A DNA stretch of 64,000 bases. Origin: Pseudomonas sp. LBUM920 (GTDB taxonomy: Bacteria; Pseudomonadota; Gammaproteobacteria; Pseudomonadales; Pseudomonadaceae). The notes under the pieces were generated by a model. The model was not told where the DNA came from and ran no database searches. It saw nothing but the letters and a program-made list of their open reading frames with translations. The translations under genes and the position numbers were made by a program. The stretch lies in assembly GCF_003852315.1 (NCBI RefSeq), contig NZ_CP027762.1:4631501-4695500 (forward strand). Reading direction: 5' to 3'. Of the stretch, positions 61,184-64,000 are shown piece after piece (position 1 is the first letter of the stretch; the number at the start of each line of letters is the position of its first letter).

Positions 61184-61633
61184 TTAGTACTGTGATTGGC
61201 GCGGTAGTCGCTGTGACAGCTCGTCGAGCAGCTTTTGCTCGCGCTTGTCTTCAATCGCCCGTGCTTCATCGATGTATCGCTGCACCAGTTTGCGCAAACC
61301 TTCGACCCGGGCAAACGCCGCCTGCCACGCCTCGCGGGCTTTATCGAGGTTGTTCTGGTGCCAGGCCAGGCTCTGGCGCTGTTGGCCTACGGCGGTTTCC
61401 AGCTGGTTGAGAAAGCCCTGGTAACCCATCAGCCATTGGCCGGAAACGCCCTTGCTGCCGCGCTCGATCCATTGCTGCTGGTATTCGCTGCGAAAGCGCT
61501 CCAGGTCGCCGAGTTTGCTTTCCGCCAGGCGCACCTGCCCCTGAAAGTAGCCCAGGCGTTGCGCCGCGGTTTTTTCGGCCTTCTCCGCCATGTCCACCAC
61601 TGGGGCCAGGCGCGAGGAACGGGTGCTGGCCAT
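61184..61633 (-). CDS. fliJ: Flagellar export chaperone FliJ
   Basis: 149 residues, almost all helix with two long coiled coils (about 15-65 and 75-140). APVVDMAEKAEKTAAQRLG near the start and REAWQAAFARVEGLRKLVQRY near 95-115 match FliJ. It forms the central stalk of the export ATPase. It lies three bases after fliI. Confidence 0.92.
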   Translation of the reverse strand: MASTRSSRLAPVVDMAEKAEKTAAQRLGYFQGQVRLAESKLGDLERFRSEYQQQWIERGSKGVSGQWLMGYQGFLNQLETAVGQQRQSLAWHQNNLDKAREAWQAAFARVEGLRKLVQRYIDEARAIEDKREQKLLDELSQRLPRQSQY

Positions 61634-61636
61634 GGC

Positions 61637-62995
61637 TTAACCGCCTGGCGCCGGGGCAAAGATCGAGCCCAGATGCGCTTCGCTTTCGCCCATGCTGATC
61701 TTGTCGTTGAGGCCCTGGCGCAGGTAGGTCACCAGCTGCGGTTGCAGGGCAATCGCCAGGTCGGTTTCGCGATCACCGCCGGCCACGTAGGCGCCAACGC
61801 TGATCAAGTCGCGGCTTTGCTGATAGCGCGACCACAGTTGCTTGAAGTGCTGCGCGCGGGCCATGTGCTCCGGCGTGACCACCGCCGGCATCACCCGGCT
61901 GATCGACGCTTCGATATCGATGGCCGGGTAGTGCCCTTCTTCGGCCAAACGCCGCGACAGCACGATGTGGCCGTCGAGCACGCCGCGCGCCGAGTCGGCA
62001 ATCGGGTCTTGCTGGTCATCGCCTTCGGACAACACGGTGTAGAACGCCGTGATCGAACCGCCGCCGGCCTCGGCATTACCGGCGCGTTCAACCAGCTTGG
62101 GCAGCTTGGCGAACACTGACGGCGGGTAGCCTTTGGTGGCCGGCGGTTCGCCGATGGCCAGGGCGATTTCCCGCTGGGCCTGGGCGAAACGCGTGAGCGA
62201 GTCCATCAGCAACAGGACATTCTTGCCCTTGTCGCGAAAATATTCGGCAATGCGTGTGCAATACATGGCCGCGCGCAAACGCATCAGCGGCGCATCGTCC
62301 GCTGGCGAGGCGACGACGACGGAACGCTTGAGGCCTTCTTCACCGAGGCTGTGCTCGATGAATTCCTTGACTTCACGGCCCCGCTCGCCGATCAACCCGA
62401 CCACGATAATGTCGGCCTCGGTAAAGCGCGTCATCATGCCGAGCAACACCGACTTACCCACGCCGGTACCGGCAAACAGGCCCAGACGCTGGCCGCGGCC
62501 GACCGTCAATAAACCGTTGATGCTGCGAATGCCCACGTCCAGCGGCACGCTGATCGGGTTGCGGTTGAGCGGGTTGATGGTTGGGCCATCCATCGGCACC
62601 CAGTCTTCGGCCTTCATGCCGCCTTTGCCGTCCAACGCGCGACCGGCGCCGTCCAGCACGCGGCCGAGCATGCTCATGCCCATCGGCAGGCGGCCGGTAT
62701 CGGCCAGTGGCACCACGCGGGCGCCGGGGGCGATGCCCGCCAGGCTGCCGACCGGCATCAGGAAAATCTTGCTGCCGGAAAAGCCCATCACTTCGGCTTC
62801 GACCTGCACCGGGTGGTAGCTGTCGTCGTTGATCACCAGGCAGCGGCTGCCCATGGCGGCACGCAGGCCTTCGGCTTCAAGGGTCAGGCCGACCATGCGC
62901 AGCAGGCGCCCTTCGAGGATCGGCTGGCCGGGCAGTTCGGTGGCTTCGGTGTAGCCGCTCAGGCGCTTGGCGAAGCTGGTGCGTTCAAGGCGCAT
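61637..62995 (-). CDS. fliI: Flagellum-specific export ATPase FliI
   Basis: 452 residues. Walker A AGTGVGKS is at 175-182, Walker B is in NVLLLMDSLTRFAQ, and GYPPSVFAKLPKLVERAG is the F1-type beta-subunit signature. It hexamerises and powers entry of export substrates. It overlaps the fliH stop by 11 bases and is followed by fliJ. Confidence 0.96.
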   Translation of the reverse strand: MRLERTSFAKRLSGYTEATELPGQPILEGRLLRMVGLTLEAEGLRAAMGSRCLVINDDSYHPVQVEAEVMGFSGSKIFLMPVGSLAGIAPGARVVPLADTGRLPMGMSMLGRVLDGAGRALDGKGGMKAEDWVPMDGPTINPLNRNPISVPLDVGIRSINGLLTVGRGQRLGLFAGTGVGKSVLLGMMTRFTEADIIVVGLIGERGREVKEFIEHSLGEEGLKRSVVVASPADDAPLMRLRAAMYCTRIAEYFRDKGKNVLLLMDSLTRFAQAQREIALAIGEPPATKGYPPSVFAKLPKLVERAGNAEAGGGSITAFYTVLSEGDDQQDPIADSARGVLDGHIVLSRRLAEEGHYPAIDIEASISRVMPAVVTPEHMARAQHFKQLWSRYQQSRDLISVGAYVAGGDRETDLAIALQPQLVTYLRQGLNDKISMGESEAHLGSIFAPAPGG

Positions 62996-63749
62996 CGGCG
63001 GCGTCCAGGTCCACGCTCATATCAGGCTCGGCCGGGTGCAGGGACTGTTCATGCAATTGATCGAACATTTTCGCCATGATCTGGCTGATGCGGGTTTCCA
63101 CCGTGGCATCGATGCGGCTGTGCTCGGTTTCGACGCGGCAACCACCGGGCAGCAGCGCCGCGTCCTCGACAATGCGCCAGGTTTCTTCATGGCGCTCGCG
63201 CAGGGCTTTGACCTGTTCGAAATCCTGCGGGTTGATGTACAGCCGCACATTGCCGACGCCCAATGGCAGCAGCTTGAGGGCTTCGCGCATCACGCTTTCG
63301 ATGTGGCTGGAATCAAGCACCAGTTCGCGCTGGATCACTTGGCGCGCGATGTGCTCGACCAGCCCGACCATGGATTTTTCCAGCTGCGAATCCTGTTCGG
63401 CGATCGGGTTGAACAGGTTGCCCATCAAGCGCTCCAGGCTGGCCAGTTTGACGCTCAGCGCCTCCTCGGCCTCTTGGCGAACCTTGAGGGTGGTGCTGCG
63501 AAAACCATCTTTTTCACCCGCCGCGAAGCCCTCGTTGTAGGCCTCCTGGCGGATGGCTTCCAATTCTTCGAGGGTCAGTGGCTGGACTTCATCCAGCGGC
63601 ACTTCTTCCATTTCGGCCGGTGTTTCAATCACCGGCTCTGGCTCAGGTTCCGGCACATGCGGGTCGAAACTGGGCAACGACCAGATGTCGAACCCGCCGA
63701 CATCCCGTGCGCGAATCAGATCGCTGGGCGTCTCATCTTTGTTCGACAT
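62985..63749 (-). CDS. fliH: Flagellar export ATPase regulator FliH
   Basis: 254 residues. The N-terminus is charged and variable; a Pro/Glu-rich stretch (about 30-60) leads into a coiled coil with EAIRQEAYNEGFAAGEKDGF. The C-terminal domain has VEHIARQVIQRELVLDSSHIESVMREALKLLP. It links FliI to the C-ring FliN. It overlaps fliI by 11 bases; fliG ends ten bases upstream. Confidence 0.93.
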   Translation of the reverse strand: MSNKDETPSDLIRARDVGGFDIWSLPSFDPHVPEPEPEPVIETPAEMEEVPLDEVQPLTLEELEAIRQEAYNEGFAAGEKDGFRSTTLKVRQEAEEALSVKLASLERLMGNLFNPIAEQDSQLEKSMVGLVEHIARQVIQRELVLDSSHIESVMREALKLLPLGVGNVRLYINPQDFEQVKALRERHEETWRIVEDAALLPGGCRVETEHSRIDATVETRISQIMAKMFDQLHEQSLHPAEPDMSVDLDAADAP

Positions 63750-63759
63750 GGGCAGCGCC

Positions 63760-64000
63760 TTAGATCATTTCTTCGCCGCCCTTCCCGCCGAGAACGATTT
63801 CTCCGGCTTCGGCCATACGGCGGGCAATGGTGAGGATTTCCTTCTGGGCGGTTTCCACGTCGCTGACACGCACCGGGCCCTTGGCTTCCAGGTCGTCACG
63901 CAACAGCTCGGAGGCGCGCTTGGACATGTTCTTGAAGATCTTCTCTTTGACGTTTTCGTCCGACCCCTTGAGGGCCAGCACCAGCACGTCGGAAGACACC
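63760..64000 (-). CDS. fliG: Motor switch protein FliG (C-terminal part, runs off window)
   Basis: The last about 79 residues of FliG, ending GGKGGEEMI. NMSKRASELLRDDLEAKGPVRVSDVETAQKEIL contains the conserved C-terminal helix with charged residues that touch the stator. FliG is the torque-generating C-ring protein. The rest of the gene lies beyond position 64000. Confidence 0.95.
   Translation of the reverse strand, partial: VSSDVLVLALKGSDENVKEKIFKNMSKRASELLRDDLEAKGPVRVSDVETAQKEILTIARRMAEAGEIVLGGKGGEEMI

Overview
The window is high-GC chromosomal DNA from a fluorescent Pseudomonas, most likely of the P. fluorescens group. Evidence for this is the pyoverdine pair pvdG-pvdL next to the iron-starvation sigma factor pvdS, an acyclic-terpene (atu) catabolic cluster, a Pseudomonas-type polar flagellar and chemotaxis cluster with fleN, flhF and fliA, and several copies of Pseudomonas REP-type repeats. 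No phage, insertion sequence, CRISPR array, rRNA or tRNA was recognised.

Layout. Positions 1-1712 (+) hold a periplasmic thiol-redox set: the end of dsbD, a membrane-anchored TlpA-like thioredoxin and dsbG. Positions 1914-3654 (-) hold a two-gene chitin-degrading unit, an AA10 lytic polysaccharide monooxygenase (LPMO) and a GH18 chitinase, neither with a visible signal peptide. Positions 4175-17875 (-) hold pvdG-pvdL, which start the pyoverdine peptide. pvdS is divergent at 18213 behind a Fur box, and a PvdS-type promoter faces pvdG. Then come a periplasmic solute-binding protein, atuR, and atuABCDEF (20633-28894, +). atuR and atuA share an intergenic region with two 16-bp operator half-copies in opposite orientation. 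Positions 28961-35936 are a mixed stretch: exonuclease, ppnP, MOSC protein, cheV, an orphan Hpt-like protein, a NarL-type two-component pair and a YegS lipid kinase.

From 36303 to the end, all on the minus strand, lies the flagellar/chemotaxis supercluster. In transcription order (right to left) it reads fliG(partial)-fliH-fliI-fliJ; hsbA-hsbR-hptB; fliK; fliL-M-N-O-P-Q-R-flhB; two cold-shock-domain genes; flhA-flhF-fleN-fliA; cheY-cheZ-cheA-cheB-motC-motD-parC-parP-cheW-DUF2802. Together these encode the export apparatus, the C-ring, the MotCD stator, the polar placement and number regulators (FlhF/FleN), the late sigma factor FliA, the core chemosensory pathway, the ParC/ParP array-positioning pair and the HptB-HsbR-HsbA output switch. 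REP-type repeats sit between the flagellar transcription units, and sigma54-like -24/-12 elements precede fliL, fliK and flhA. A sigma28-like promoter precedes cheV.

The most unusual points are the leaderless LPMO/chitinase pair with hairpins around its ribosome-binding regions, the repeated acidic motif in the CheA linker (candidate ParP docking sites), the degenerate Hpt orphan, a cold-shock paralogue with altered RNA-binding motifs inside the flagellar cluster, and an atu cluster that lacks atuG and atuH at its 3' end. I did not find a clearly new multi-gene system; most of the window is well-known Pseudomonas core and siderophore biology.
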